64,000 nucleotides of DNA from Dimargaris cristalligena (GCA_027576995.1 JANBQC010000041.1:19136-83135); one strand, 5' to 3'. Shown: positions 34,989 to 48,311, numbered from the stretch's first letter. A program made the numbers and translations. The notes: a model not told the origin generated them from the sequence alone.

Positions 34989-36559
34989 TTAAAGCTGCTG
35001 ACGATGCCCTGGACTCGCCTGTCTGGTAGTGAGGTGGTCTATCCGAGCAAAGTATTTCGGGGCAATGATTCCATCGATTCCCTCCGATAAAATCACGTTG
35101 TTTTTGGACCGGTAGAAGCGGATGCCATCTAGCGAGAATAGCCCCAGGTATCCGGTTAATTAAATAGGATCATAATAGCCAAGCAGAGATGAGAAGGCAG
35201 AGTCCTTGAAAGCAGGCCAAGCCATTTGGCAGCGTAGCGTGACACTGGAAGTGTATTCATTACCCGTGGTTGGGTAGTGTAAATATGGGGGCGTGGGGAG
35301 GGATTGTTGGCTCCTTCTTCCGGGTTGCTAATCCAGCAAATAAAATAAAGGGAGCCGACAATCCGCACACTGGGTCCACTGCCACTAATAGTGGAGGGAG
35401 ATGGATATGCCAAATAGAATATTTTACCTTGCATGGCCTTGGGGACATCAATATAAATGCGCAAATCGCACTTCTTCCGCATACCGCTGATCACTTCATT
35501 AGCTCCGGGCAGGTTGGGTGCGAAATGAATATGGTTGCGGCTCATCCGCTTCAACCCCTGCTGGGCTATTCGTGGAGGGGGGGGGGATACACGGCAATAT
35601 AAGTGAAGTGAAATAAAATGAAGCTTAGATATTCTGTTCATATAAAAAATACCAGTTGGTCGCGGAGACACACCGAGGAAATGTGCATAAGCGTATGAAG
35701 GGCTAGATTGGGGATAATTGAATGAATGAGTGAATGAATGGATAGATGGCGTTGATAAATAAATCCGGGGCATACTTACCGATGCTGGGCCAGTTGGTCT
35801 CCTGGCTACCATGAACAACCACCGGGATTTCGGTGGGAGTCCGGATAAGGGCCAGCTCGAGGTCAGCCACCTACGCGCCGGTTAATTTGATAAAAAGGTA
35901 AGTTTACATGGCACATGTGTGAAAAGAAATAATGAGGATGGGCGGTGTATGAATAATAGAGACACACCACGCGGTAATAAAAAAGGAAGGTTGAGAGTGA
36001 TCGGGTGTGGAGAGGTTAATCAATCGAAAATGGCCCAAGTGAGTTGAAAAAGAATGGCGCTCAACTAACTGACTTGGTCACGCGATGGTGATAAATCCGC
36101 TCTGATTCTCCCTAATTTAGACCTGGAAAGAGTACCGTAAGAACGGTGAGAGAGGATGTGGTATATACGTACAAGTGACGGAAGCCTAGCGAATGGATGG
36201 GGCCCACAACCCCGTGTATGTTCATGGAGGGTTAATGAACTTGCCTTTAAACTATGCCCCTGGTTGGCCCGGATATACCACCCCGGTGGCGAACTCGAGG
36301 TCTCTTCCCGCAGCGTATAGCGCTGTTTGGCGTCGCGGTCCACCACGTATTGCAACGTCGCCAATGGGACTTGCCGGAGTTTAGGGTGCCGAAGTAACTG
36401 GTCCACGGCAATGTACCCGTCCGACCGCAGCGAGAGACCTTCCTTTTCCGCGCCGTGGCGGAGCAGGAAACTTAGGCATTTGGATATCCGGGTGGCTTGG
36501 GCATCGGTTAAGTTACCGGGGACCGAGGTGGCGGCTGGTTTGCGTAGGGCGGCGGACAT
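34989..36559 (-). CDS. TPT1: tRNA 2'-phosphotransferase (Tpt1/KptA), 227 aa, four exons
   Basis: Removes the 2'-phosphate left at the ligated junction after tRNA splicing, using NAD+. Exons: 36245-36559, 35780-35870, 35428-35565, 34989-35128; all phases agree and total 227 aa. Catalytic residues are visible: R34-H35 in FLLRHG, R98 in RANQGHS, R145 in SRNHIHFA. The C-terminal NNVILSEGIDGIIAPKYF (191-208) is the family's NAD-binding end. The usual HGT is HGS here (125-127). The ATG at 36559 is chosen because homology begins there, although the frame is open further 5'. Intron 1 appears to use a GC donor (GCAAGT after RANQGHSLK); a GT alternative at 36172 would insert about 24 unconserved residues. 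It is divergent from Rheb, about 1.15 kb apart. Confidence 0.95.
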
Positions 36560-37711
36560 GTCTAATGGAGGTTTCAACAAATTGGACTGGGGAGGGGGAT
36601 GGAGCTGAAGAATGCAAATATATATATAATAAAAAGGGGCGGACGGTAGAGTCGATATGAGGGCGGGTATTCTCCAACAATGCGGAGAACGGCTTGAATG
36701 GAGGAAAGAAAGGCAGAGGTGTACGGCAGATTGCTTCAGTAACGCATTCGAGCTTGGTGGTATATAATGGACACGCCAAGCCCATTGCATTCCCCTGTTG
36801 GAAGTTAGCGTCGCTTTGAATTCGGGGTAGCACTCACTGTGGTTACGTCAGTCGCGTCCATGTATATGCACGTATATCTGTTTGTATGCTCCACCCATAC
36901 TTTGCGAGGTACAGACTTAGCAGTATACCTGTTGCTCAGGGCTTATTATGGCTTTACAGTATATCGCATCGAGGATTAGCACAAGCAAACGGGCCAGCCG
37001 GACTTCGTTTTACATGTATAATGGGTACGTCGTTACCACGCGCTAGAGCAACCCGCCTTCACCGAACGTTCCCTCTCCCCCTTCGTTGTCACCAGAGCCT
37101 CCCCAGCCAGCGCTACCACTTCGGCAGACTGATCGATAATGCCGGCCTTTCCGGGTTGTTATAGAACTCTCCTTTCCTCTTATCCTATTATTCACAGCCC
37201 TTTGCGGCCATCTTTAGTTTAATGTTTCACCAAAAGACATGTTCTTATCAGCTGTTTACGTGTGTCGCCTTGATATTGCCATTTCGCTCACTAGCCCGCT
37301 CCGTTGCTGAGATCACTCCCCACTAACCCCGCCGATATTAGTGTACCAAATTAATCAGTAGTGGCAATATAGTTGGCTTTTGGTCAAATGCGGGCCTCTC
37401 CAAAGTCTCCATTAACCATGTGACAAACTGCATACAAACAGCCGCTGTCAGTTAGCTGTGTTGGTAGGGGGAAACGCTGGCCATATATCAAGTAAGTCCC
37501 CAGGCTCCTCTTTTCTCTTATCCACTCTTTTCCACCCTACTACTTGCACTTGGTCTAACCACTCACTCCATTTGACCTTACCCTTTCCATTCTCTGTTCG
37601 TCTGTATTCCTTCTATACTATCGTTATTACTCACCCCTCCTTTCATTCAACCCACAGCCACCTTCCTCCCTCCCTCCCTCTCCCCTTCTTTCTACCACTG
37701 CATTGTCCGCC
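36560..37711. promoter_or_regulatory. Divergent intergenic region TPT1 / Rheb
   Basis: Shared upstream region of two oppositely oriented genes. The Rheb side (37500-37700) is strongly pyrimidine-rich. A GTAAGT site at 37492-37497 and a CCCACAG site ending at 37657 could delimit a 166-nt intron in the Rheb 5' UTR. An ATG frame at 36886-37164 (+) is unrecognised. The regulatory role is inferred from position. Confidence 0.4.
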
Positions 37712-39204
37712 ATGTCGTCCCAGAAGGTCCGCAAGATTGTTGTCATGGGTAGCCGGAGTGTCGGCAAGTCCACTCTCATTGTCCAGTTTGTCGAAAACTT
37801 CTTCTGCGACAGCTACTACCCCACCATCGAAAACACCTTCCGCAAGATCATCAAGTACAAGGGCATCGAGTTCGAATGCGAAATATTCGATACTGCCGGC
37901 CAGGTAAGCCTAACTCCCCTCTCACCTTGTAGCCTACCAAGTCACCCGTCCGTGCATACACCAAAGGGCTTTCTCGTGCGTTCTCTTTTGAACGGGTCGC
38001 TGGACTTGAGTGGCTTTCACGGCTATTATTATAATTATTATTATTAGTAGTAGTAGTAGTAGTATTAGCAGTATTAGTATCCGTCCGCCCTGACTTATTA
38101 ATTCCCCACGGCATACCCTCCCACTTTCCACCATTCCCGCGCTACTCCAATGCATGCTATCTCAATCGCAGGACGAATTCACCATTCTCAGCCCCAAGTA
38201 TGCGGTGGGCGTCCAAGGCTATATCCTGGCCTACTCCGTGGACTCCCGAACCAGCTTCGAAATGACCAAAATCGTCCGGGACAAAATCCTGTCGTTTTTC
38301 GGCACCAACTGGGTTCCATTAGTGCTGGTAGGCAACAAGACTGACCTCCACAGCCAACGGTAAGTTCGACTATAGTCTGGCATAGTAATCTAATCTACCC
38401 ACAAGACCACCGATGCTGGTGTGCGGAGCGGGGATGGATGCAGTGTAACAGGGGGAGCGTGAGGCGGTTGAATGAACGGCATATTACCCTCCCCCCCTTC
38501 AGTGCTACACCTCTATTCTTCACCAAACACACTATAGGCCAACCGGCAAGGTCGGCTGATGACACGCGGGACTATTCACCCCTCCCCCTTTCCTCTCCTG
38601 CCCGCCTCGGGTGGGAAATGCTTCCGGGTGCGGCCTTGCATATCCGGTTTCCCATCGCTTATCTGCTGGGCCGGCTATCCTACTGCATGGAATCTGGCCC
38701 AGCGGTTATTTCCACCACATCACTTAGTGACGCTGTCTAACTAATCTTGCTCTGTTGTCTATGTCATCCATTCCTCTAACCCATCTTCTATTCTACTTTT
38801 CCTCGCGTCATCGTTTATAGCGAGGTGTCCGCTGAAGAGGCCATCGAGCTCGCCAAGAGCTGGAACTGTGAGGCCATTGAGTGCTCAGCCAAGACCAACG
38901 AGAATATAGGTCAGTTTCTTATTCATTTACTATTATTGTATTATTGCGTCTGGCTGGTAATACCCCTCCCTCCCTATCCTATCTAATAATGAAGTAGGGG
39001 GTCACTTTGGATTCAGGCGCAATTGGTACTAACTTTTAGCCCACGCCTGTTTTTATTCTGCTACCATATGCACTCATGTGTTCGTATTCCTCCCGATTCA
39101 CCCCATTGCCATACACAGATAAAATATTTGACCAGATGCTCCTCACCATCGAGAAGGTTTCAAGCCCCCCGGCGGAGACCCGCTCCGGGTGTGTGATTTT
39201 CTGA
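37712..39204 (+). CDS. Rheb family GTPase, 184 aa, four exons
   Basis: A Ras-family GTPase that activates TOR complex 1. Exons 37712-37903, 38172-38359, 38821-38909 and 39119-39204; introns of 268, 461 and 209 nt with GTAAGC, GTAAGT and GTCAGT donors and CAG/TAG acceptors, all phases consistent. Motifs: P-loop GSRSVGKS (13-20) with the Rheb-type Arg, effector YYPTIENTF (35-43), DTAGQ (60-64), NKTD (119-122), CSAK (148-151), and C-terminal CVIF (181-184), a prenylation box. The length equals human Rheb. The open frame starts at TTG 37703; the ATG at 37712 is the start, after a CT-rich leader. It is Rheb rather than Ras because of SRSVGKS, the short C terminus and overall similarity to fission-yeast Rhb1. 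A Phe at the CAAX end permits geranylgeranylation as well as farnesylation. Confidence 0.95.
38023..38080. repeat. Compound (ATT)n/(AGT)n microsatellite in Rheb intron 1
   Basis: A trinucleotide repeat that switches from ATT to AGT units, wholly inside the first intron. It does not touch the splice sites. Confidence 0.85.
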
Positions 39205-40504
39205 TTTTCCATACTGAACGTCGGGTTGATTGCCCGTACACCATCATTATCCTTTCTACTCACCGACTCCCCTGAGTGGGGAGGAGGATCACACCTATCC
39301 ACCCGCCTCGACTAGCTTCTATTGCACCCCTTCCTCTTGAGTATACCTCCTGACCTGTAACCCTTTCTACGCTTTCACTGCAACGATACCGCACCTGCCC
39401 GCCCCAATCGTACTTTCCCTTGTATTTTTGCTGATTCCATGATGTCCTTTTCGTTTTCTTTTCGTTCCTTTTTCCTTCAAGTAATCCCTAGGCGGGCATA
39501 TTTGATACCACTTGCTTTGGAACCAGCACCTATATATCCCGTATATGGTATAAATCCTACTTTGTGCTTTTGGTTGTACATTAGCCTTTGGGTACCATTC
39601 GCCCACCCTGGGTATGCAATTGTACGGCCCGTGGGGGTTGTGATTGTAGGATCAGGCTGCCTGGTCGTATATTGAGGACATTTAGGCTCTTCCTGGTCAA
39701 TAAACCTCAATTCTATGTTAATGCAAATCAAGTCAATAGCATCATCGATAAGTAGAGGCTATGCTTGCGTCGTCGGTTCTTCTCCATTCTAAGCCACGTA
39801 TCTCATGTATATGGGATCGAATCCCTAAGTCTAAAGCCAGGGTACAGCCATCTCTACAAGAATAACCATGTTACCATGGCTATCTGAGTTTTCCAACTGC
39901 CTGTGTTAGTGCACATGTTAGCGTGATGCCTTACCTGCAACAACACAGTGATCCGGCGGTGGAGCTGAGTCCCTTGTTGTGATTATTGGATATTGAGACA
40001 TATGACATAACTACTACCTCTACCGAACCACTGGCTCTTGACACAGCAGTTGCACTTTGGGGATGAGGCAGTATTTACCACAGATATAGTATAATATATC
40101 TTTATAAACAAGACCACAGGGGCCGTTGAGGTAATTAGATCGGATAAGCTATTTTGGCTAATTGTACCATCCAATAAAACAGTAAAAGTTATTTGATTAC
40201 ACGATATATCAGTGCTATAAACTAAGGGGAAAACTCAAGATCTTCTTGAAGCAACTTGATAGAAATGTACAAAGGTGAAATGACCGTAATTGAGTTTATT
40301 GAGTTACAGAAGATCAACGAACAGTAAAATTGATATCTCGAAGAATTGTCAATTTAGGTAAGTATATAGAGTTTGTGGGCAGCGAGAGGAATAGCTCTGA
40401 TAATACCAACCTTAGTATTTTTATACAAACTCCCCCCCATCAGATTTGACCCCAAGGTCGCTCAAGTGTTTATTAGATAAAAATAATTATAATGTCCGAG
40501 ATTA
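39205..40504. other. Intergenic region, 3' sides of Rheb and an orphan gene
   Basis: Convergent ends. An AATAAA-like sequence occurs at about 39700 on +. The stretch is AT-rich toward 40500, and no gene is seen. Confidence 0.45.
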
Positions 40505-41254
40505 TTATTTTTTTTGGTCTGCGACATTCTTCTGTGTGCTCGGATTGGCTAATGGGCTCTCGACATATTCTGGCGACAATATGGCGCCTTCACCATCCTC
40601 GACCTGATCTAGGAAAGTCAACTTACGTACGCTAATGGCCACCAGCGACTGCTCGTCATCTCCGAGTCTTCTTACGACCACGGCGCCCGAAAGCCCGTTC
40701 TTTTCGAGACATGTCTTCCAGGAGGTGCGGTAGGCTGGATTATATGCCTCTCCACTTTCTTCGATTACGCGCAAGGCCCTGGTATAGCCGAACATATTGG
40801 CACAATGGTACGGGATGTCATTGGATAATTTAAATATGTCGAATGCCCACTTATACAAATCCGCAATTTCCAATTCCAGGACCATGAGGGCGACGAAACT
40901 ACTGAAACTATTGTTAAACGGATTAACCATCTCTTTCGCCCATTGAGCAATCATAGGGCCTTCAACCCCAAAACCTTGCCACGGCGGGCCATTAGGGCAA
41001 ACAGGAGAGGCATAGGTTGGAAATCGACAATATTTGAACTAATTTCCTTGGCATTAGGCCAGTGTAAAGAAGCATAGATGGCTTTGCCGGCAAACGTTGC
41101 GTCATTGCACGCCGTGGTGATCCAACTGATATGCCATCGACTCTATCCGCCGCTCTTCCTTGCCAACCGTATGCCATCGTTTGGGGGTGGTATGTTAGGC
41201 TATGTGCTGAGGCGTAACCCAGGCTTCACGTCCATCGAAAGCCACCCAATGCTC
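40505..41254 (-). CDS. Orphan protein fragment (3' exons), at least 177 aa
   Basis: Not recognised. The last exon runs 40505-41038: a TAG acceptor-like site abuts the exon on its 5' side, and the frame then stays open for 177 codons to TAA. Its protein-like content includes PNGPPWQGFG, MIAQWAKEMVNPFNNSF, ELEIADLYKWAFDIF and VVVRRLGDDEQSLVAI. Upstream, a 36-nt candidate exon at 41219-41254 has a CAG acceptor, encodes a tryptophan-rich EHWVAFDGREAW and could join in phase through a weak GTTACG donor. No start codon could be fixed; the internal ATG at 40954 is not convincing as the start. No signal peptide or known motif. Codon use is weaker than in the housekeeping genes. It could be a lineage-specific gene or a decaying one. 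Confidence 0.45.
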
Positions 41255-44200
41255 CTGTTAAATAGCGATTAGAAAGAGCGTGTTTTATTAAAGGAATATG
41301 GAGTCTGAAGTAGTAGAAGCGTTATGGACGCTAGTAAACTGGGGATCCAGGAAGTGCGGCCGATGCACTGTTTATATGGCTGATGACCATCCTCAGATAA
41401 GAGCGTGGTAGTGCCCGCATATATTGTCGCCGGACCTACTGGGATGCATATATCCCATTTGGGTCATCCACAGGTACTTCTGATGTAACGGCCTCAGAAG
41501 CGTTGGGGGTATCCAGGCATACTGGATTTCTGCACCGGCCAAGGTCGGCCCCTGCTCTGGCTGTGGATGCAACACCCCAAACCGTCAAAGTCCCCTGCCG
41601 TGCAGCACAAACCTATTCCCTGGCCAACTTGCTGCTCGGGTCCGATTGACCGATGGCTGGTTCACTCTCAACGTACGTTAGGGAAAGGGATGTGATAGTC
41701 GTAAGGGATACTATTGGCGTGGACGGGAAAAGGTATAAGCGTTCATAAGCTGCATAATAGATATAGGGTAAACTCGCCTCTGTTCCGGGCTGAAGCAAGA
41801 AGGTCAATAGACTGCAGGTTGGTGGTACAATAGTGGCGGCCCCTATAGCCAACTCGGGCCCTAGCAGCGAAAAGGGGATGTTCGCTGGACTTGGCTCATA
41901 CACCCACGTACTATTCGGCTAGCCCTCCCATTATTGACCCGTGCCCGTCCGCTTGGTTAGCTGTATTCATAGTCCCCGGGTACAGGCGAGTCGCAGAATC
42001 GATTGTCGAGTCCCCCCTCTTTCCTCCTATAATATATACCCTGGTCAGTTCCCAGTTCTTCGGACCACCAATCTCCTCTCTAGCGCCCTCCTTCCCATTC
42101 GCTTATTCCTTCTTTGAGGAAATCCCGGATCAAAAGGCAGCCAATACGGTGCCAACAACTCTTTAACCATTGCCATTGCCTATAATCAGCCTGCAGGGGC
42201 GTAAAATCCACCATTTTAATTATTTCTTTACAAAGACGAAGAGTATATATAAACTTATATCGATTGATAAGAGTACCCGGCTGTATGTCGACCTCCCACT
42301 AGCCGCCCACTGTAAGGGCATTTTACCGTCGTTGGCAATATCCCCCTCCCACTTCCATCCTCACCCCCTTCTGCGCCGCCATCCGTCACTTACTTGCTTA
42401 TCTGGCCAACGCAAACCTTGCAACGGGGGCCTATGTGTGGTTCTGTATCAAGTTTTCCAATACGCTGGTATATTCAATAGGCTCTCTAGTATCTATATAT
42501 TGGTAAGATATGAGAGGGCAATGGATGCCGGGGTTGTAAGCCTGAGCAGGAGAGACACATCCGTATTACGAGTAAATAACTAAACTAGCCTTTTATTAGG
42601 ATTTGTGCACTACTTCCTAGGATTTGGTGACCTTATAATTTTTTTTAGTATCTTTATATGTGTAGATATATAAGGGATTGTAGCTTTGTTGAAAAGACGG
42701 ATGACTGTTATTCGAACTGCCTCTCTGTGGACGGTAGGATGCCTTCCACCGCCAGGGAGGCGAACAGCCAGCCCTCGTCGAGTCCAGGGAATCGACGATT
42801 TATTGGTCCTGATTGTATGGGTGAGCCATTGGGATACATATCATTCTTTCCTCGTTGATGTAAAAGTGTTTAATTTGGGGATACTATAAGGGTGTTTTTG
42901 GAATTATCCCTCTATTATCTTATGTAGATTTTTAGTACTGGCAGCTCCACCCTTGACGTACCAGGCTTAGGAATCTGGGAAACGGTGTTGACTTTCTTCT
43001 CTGGACGTTTTGGCACCGCAAAAGAGGGCTTTCGGTTAACATATACAGGATTTATTAGGGGCACACTTTGGCTGAATTCGGGGGCGCTGGAATACATGGT
43101 AGATGATAAATAGAGACATGAGGAGCAAGGAATTACACATGTTTAAGTTCTCTGAAAATACCAGCGAAAATAATATTGATTGTTCTGACAATGGTAGTAT
43201 CGAAATATAAAATTCAATGAGTAGATGGCGGCTATGTTTCCTTCGTAAGATTTCAGCACCTTTGATATGCCCTTCGTAGGATTTCAGCACCCTTGATATG
43301 CCAATACAGGTACTATAGGAACACGAATTGCTTTAGAAAATGGATACAACAGGATAGTAGGTTTAAACGCGATAATAATTGAATTGGTTGGTAAAACACC
43401 AACCAATGAATTAAGTGTTAGTTGTACAATTGGTAGGATAAACGGGTGTTAAAAATATAGGGTTGATCAATTGATTATGGGCTAGGATTGATATCGGTCG
43501 CCGACAAAACCAGGCATCGCATGCCAATGGACACAACATATTAATATGGGAGAGACTCGACTAGGTCGTATAACAATCGATATGCTGGATAAGGCAAATA
43601 CAACCGGTTAAAAATGAGACTCTAGCCTATTTTTATATATACATACCATGTCTAACTTTCCATAGCTGGGCCTAATTGCATGTGTATTGCATTTAAAGTG
43701 CCTACCCGATAATTCGCAATGGTTTATTAGGGCTCTACTCAGCCAGGCGGTATAGTTCAATTGGCGACAAGCCATGTAGGAGAGGGAATTGTATGCATAT
43801 CTCAAGCCCACGCGATACACGACTCCCTTTTTCTTCATCTCGATGATCCACATAAACCGCGTAACTCTATCCTCTGTAGTACTGGGACATCGGTTGGTAA
43901 GCAACGTGATCAGTCTGGTGTCTCTGTCTACCAGGAGGAGCCTCTCCATGCATGGCTACCTCATGATTGGAAGATCCGGTATATAATCTAGAGGTATATT
44001 TGTATTACTTTATAGAAAATGCGGGATGCTAACGACTTATGTATACCTCGAAGTAGGTGCCAGTTAGACGCTTATCGAACCATCGAGGTGGTCTTGGTAG
44101 AAGACAAACTATACCTAGCAATATTAAAGTTGATATAGCGAATCTTTCAGATTCGGCATGAAAGGGCGTATACTCGGCACTACGGCAGGGCGCTGTTAAA

Positions 44201-44640
44201 TCTAAAGACTATCGTTGGCTCGACTCTGAAAACGATTAGAGCTCTATAAAGTACATTGCTATTTCCAATTTTGGCATTGGTATTCCCTATCGGAGTGGAT
44301 GGGTTCAGTGAGCCTTAATACTAGTGCAGCCATGTTCTGGCCCGCTTCATTACAAGTATCACTTGAATCCGAAAATACAAGCTGAAAACAACAGGTTTGA
44401 CCGTAATGGCTGTTTTAAAAGAAATGTAAATGCTTGGGCACCAAATGTTATGTACCGCCCTTCTCCCTATCGGAACCATCCCGCAGCTGCGAGGTCAAGT
44501 GAGGGTCGCCTGGTATACATATATTATATATAATAGTGCATTCTGATGGGTGTGGAGGGCCTATTCAATGATTAATACCTTTTCTGAAGACGGGAAGAAC
44601 CCCGCTTTACTTTCCCGTCCCCGCATTACATTCGGTCTCT
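41255..44640. other. Gene-poor region, 3.4 kb
   Basis: AT-rich, with short frames only. The ATG-initiated minus frame at 43608-43949 (113 codons) has protein-like composition, but both flanks are unresolved. A 31-bp direct tandem duplication sits at 43241-43302. No gene called. Confidence 0.45.
43241..43302. repeat. 31-bp direct tandem duplication
   Basis: Two adjacent 31-base copies (43241-43271 and 43272-43302) beginning CTTCGTA and ending GATATGCC, differing at two positions (A/G and T/C). The divergence shows that it is not an assembly echo of identical reads. Confidence 0.9.
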
Positions 44641-45609
<969 letters not shown>

Positions 45610-46409
45610 GCCACCACCGTCCACTCCCATTCGACCAAAGCAGCCGCCGCCCCTTCTCTAGTCCTTGGTGCATTTTCGCCTTCTCTATACCGTTATTTTA
45701 TTAATGACCTTGTATCTGGTTCAATTTGGAACCCGTCTAATTTTTTACTTTTAGCTTGATTGGATTCTATATCCCATACATATATCGTCAGCGTTTACCC
45801 TTGGCTCTGTTTTTTATTATTATTACCGTATCCTATTTTATATAGTCATATTTCCTGTAAACACCAGTTGTGTGGTATTTACTACCCATTTGTTTGCCAT
45901 CATATATTACCTCCCTCCCCCCTTTGTGACTATAACCCTTTATAAACGGGGTTCTCGTTCGTAATTTTACAGCCACACCACCCACTTTCCATATAATCCA
46001 TCATCCTTTTACCATTACATTCATAATTATTTTAATCCGTCTATGATATCACGGCTATATGGCCTTCACCCCCTCCCCTTTCGTAACACATAAAACCATG
46101 TTTTTCTACCCCCAAGTCCGTCTTGGATTAATTCGGGAGACTTAACTAGTACACACGAAGGGCAGAGCTCTAATGAACATTGCGGTTGGTTATTCCCAAC
46201 TCAAGTGGTATCTATTTAGGTCCTAAGGGATCACGCCATTGGAAATTGAGACCAGCGTCTCTTCTTTAATGGGAGGTTTAAATATAAAATCGGGTAGAAA
46301 GTCTAGAGAGCCGACAGTGAGAGTCGGGCCAGAGAATGGCCATGTCGGTAAAATCAGTGTAGTCCACCGAGTGATGGGCCATCAATGGCTATTCGACGGT
46401 GTTGTGCAT
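45610..46409. other. Intergenic region between convergent Rab2 and ATP15
   Basis: Pyrimidine- and T-rich downstream of Rab2 (to about 46110), probably containing the 3' UTR; no gene seen. Confidence 0.5.
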
Positions 46410-47247
46410 TTAGGCGGATTTAACGGAGGCCTCTTTGACAATTTTCTAAAGAAGTGTAAAGGGAAGCAGTGATACAGGAGGGTAAATGGGGCGTGAGTCG
46501 AGGAGTCAGGCTAATAGTGGCAGGTGTTCTATAGTACTAATGATTTCGAAATCGACGGGATAAAAGGATAACAATGTGAGGGTGGGGGGGGGGAGTTGGC
46601 GAAACCGTGCCGGCGGCGTGTGTGCGGCTCATCTATAGTGACATTCTACATTATAGAAGACCACCTCCCAATAGATGGAGAAACTATCGCAATTAAAAGG
46701 TTCACTTACGGTATCCACGATCTGACCGGCTTTCCACTCAGAAACCTTGAAGGGGTTGCTCTGGCGCTTGCTGACGGCAATCTTGAGGTCGGCCTTGACC
46801 ACGTTGCGGAGGGCCGCAGCGCAGATCTGGGAGTACTGCAGGTAGCTGGAGATGGGGAAAATAAGAAATGGTTTGGTATGGTATGGTGAAGTTAGAGATA
46901 ATAGAGGCAAACATAGGTGAGGAAGGGTTGGTTGGGTTAGCTGACCGTTATTTTCTCCTAGGTGCTTCAGATGTTCGGTGCCTCTAGGGATATATACGGT
47001 GTAGAGGCTATGAAGCAAAGAGAAGTCCAAAACTACTCTTGAGGTGGTGATGGGCACGATCAAGGTGGGAGTCCCCCCCCGGTTTTCGTTTCACCGAGCG
47101 TAGGGGTCTCCCCATGTATCCAAGAATGGGTAAACTCATGAAAGCTACGCCAGAGGGAGAGAGAGAGAGGGCGACTTATGTAATAAAGTAGGGGAAACCT
47201 AGTCCAAAACCATACCTAATGTTGGCGGATTTCCAAGCGAAGGCCAT
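46410..47247 (-). CDS. ATP15: Mitochondrial F1-ATPase epsilon subunit, 67 aa, three exons
   Basis: The small stalk subunit of the F1 sector of mitochondrial ATP synthase, on the matrix side. Assembled exons: 47216-47247, 46710-46845, 46410-46445; introns of 370 and 264 nt with GTATGG and GTAAGT donors and CAG and TAG acceptors, phases consistent, giving 67 aa. The start MAFAWKSANISYLQYSQICA matches the family pattern (W-[RK]-x-AG-[IL]-SY-x-x-Y), followed by AAALRNVVK and the basic helix, ending SVKSA. The length agrees with yeast Atp15 (62 aa). No single frame shows it: exon 1 is 32 nt and the last exon is only 36 nt. Unlike bacterial epsilon, this eukaryotic epsilon has no cleaved presequence, as in known homologues. 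The last exon was chosen because it alone gives a short basic tail in phase. Confidence 0.92.
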
Positions 47248-48100
47248 GGCGATGGTTGTGGCGAAAGGGGAGGAGGGGAAGTGGATAAGCGAAAGGGAGA
47301 AAGGGAAGCGAGAAGAACTGTTGAATTGAAAGGATCAAAAGATAGATTCACGTTTAATGGGGGGAGAGATAAGAGGTCACTGGGGGGATTCAGGATCGAG
47401 AGGCACCAGAGTGTGAGCATTACTAACTAAGCCAGTCGTCGCTCTCCGTGTGCTCTATACTAAGTACGCTTGGCCTCGAAAGTAGGTAGGACATGCATTG
47501 TGGATGGCGGGTACACACATACACATAGCCTGCGCGCAATCTCCTCTGCTCACACCATTAGTAGTCGCAGTTGGTCTACTACGAATCGCCCCAACCTACG
47601 CGCCACTACTACCCATGCTCATTTCTTTTGTATACAATGGGGGAGGGGGGAATATTTCCCAGCTCCCTGAAAAAACCCCCATCATCAATAGCTTCAGAAT
47701 AGTGGTCACCTGACTCAATATATAAATTACTGGTGGGGCACAACTAAGACCATGTTCCATTGATTACTCCGACTATTTACCATTCCATCTCACCCGCACG
47801 CTTATACAGCAAGCCGAATGAATTCCTGCACAATAATCTCCGACAAACCAACAATAACGCACCAGTGTTTATTTGATGGCATTGACCTATTCTTGTCGAC
47901 TAAAACTAAGTGAGAAGACTACTACTGACCGAAGAAACAAGGAAGGGGGAGGTTGAAGGAAAAACTACGCATGGTAAAAATACATGTGTATCAAAAGTAT
48001 AAAAATAATAAAAAAGAAGCATGGTCAAGACCTCACACGGCCGATGCTGCGGGAGAAGAACTACGTAAAAAGATTCGCGGGGAAAGGGGGAGCGGTACCA

Positions 48101-48126
48101 AATAATAATAATAATAATAATAATAA
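48101..48126. repeat. (AAT)n trinucleotide repeat
   Basis: An uninterrupted AAT run of 26 bases downstream of the second Sel1 gene. Confidence 0.9.
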
Positions 48127-48292
48127 ACCAGGGCAAAGTAATAGGAATCCAGTCTAATTAAGCGGGTGGGAGGGAACAGTCGCGTTAAAAAATGGGGGAA
48201 TGAAAAGACATTCGTGTTGCTTGATTAAGGAAGAACAATTGTTCGGCAGTCTGAATAGTACGGTTAGCGAGATATATTTATATAGCTATATA

Positions 48293-48311
48293 ATCGCGAC
48301 CCGGTCGCGAT
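48293..48311. repeat. Perfect 8-bp inverted repeat with 3-nt loop
   Basis: ATCGCGAC, spacer CCG, then GTCGCGAT, the exact reverse complement. It lies in AT-rich surroundings about 130 bases past the stop codon of the Sel1 gene at 48439 (which reads leftward), so it could form a hairpin in the 3' UTR or be a DNA-binding palindrome. The role is unknown. Confidence 0.7.

Noticed and set aside
43608..43949. 113-codon minus frame starting with ATG
   Set aside because: Protein-like composition, but length within chance expectation for this window, no recognised motif and no supported flanking exons; left uncalled.
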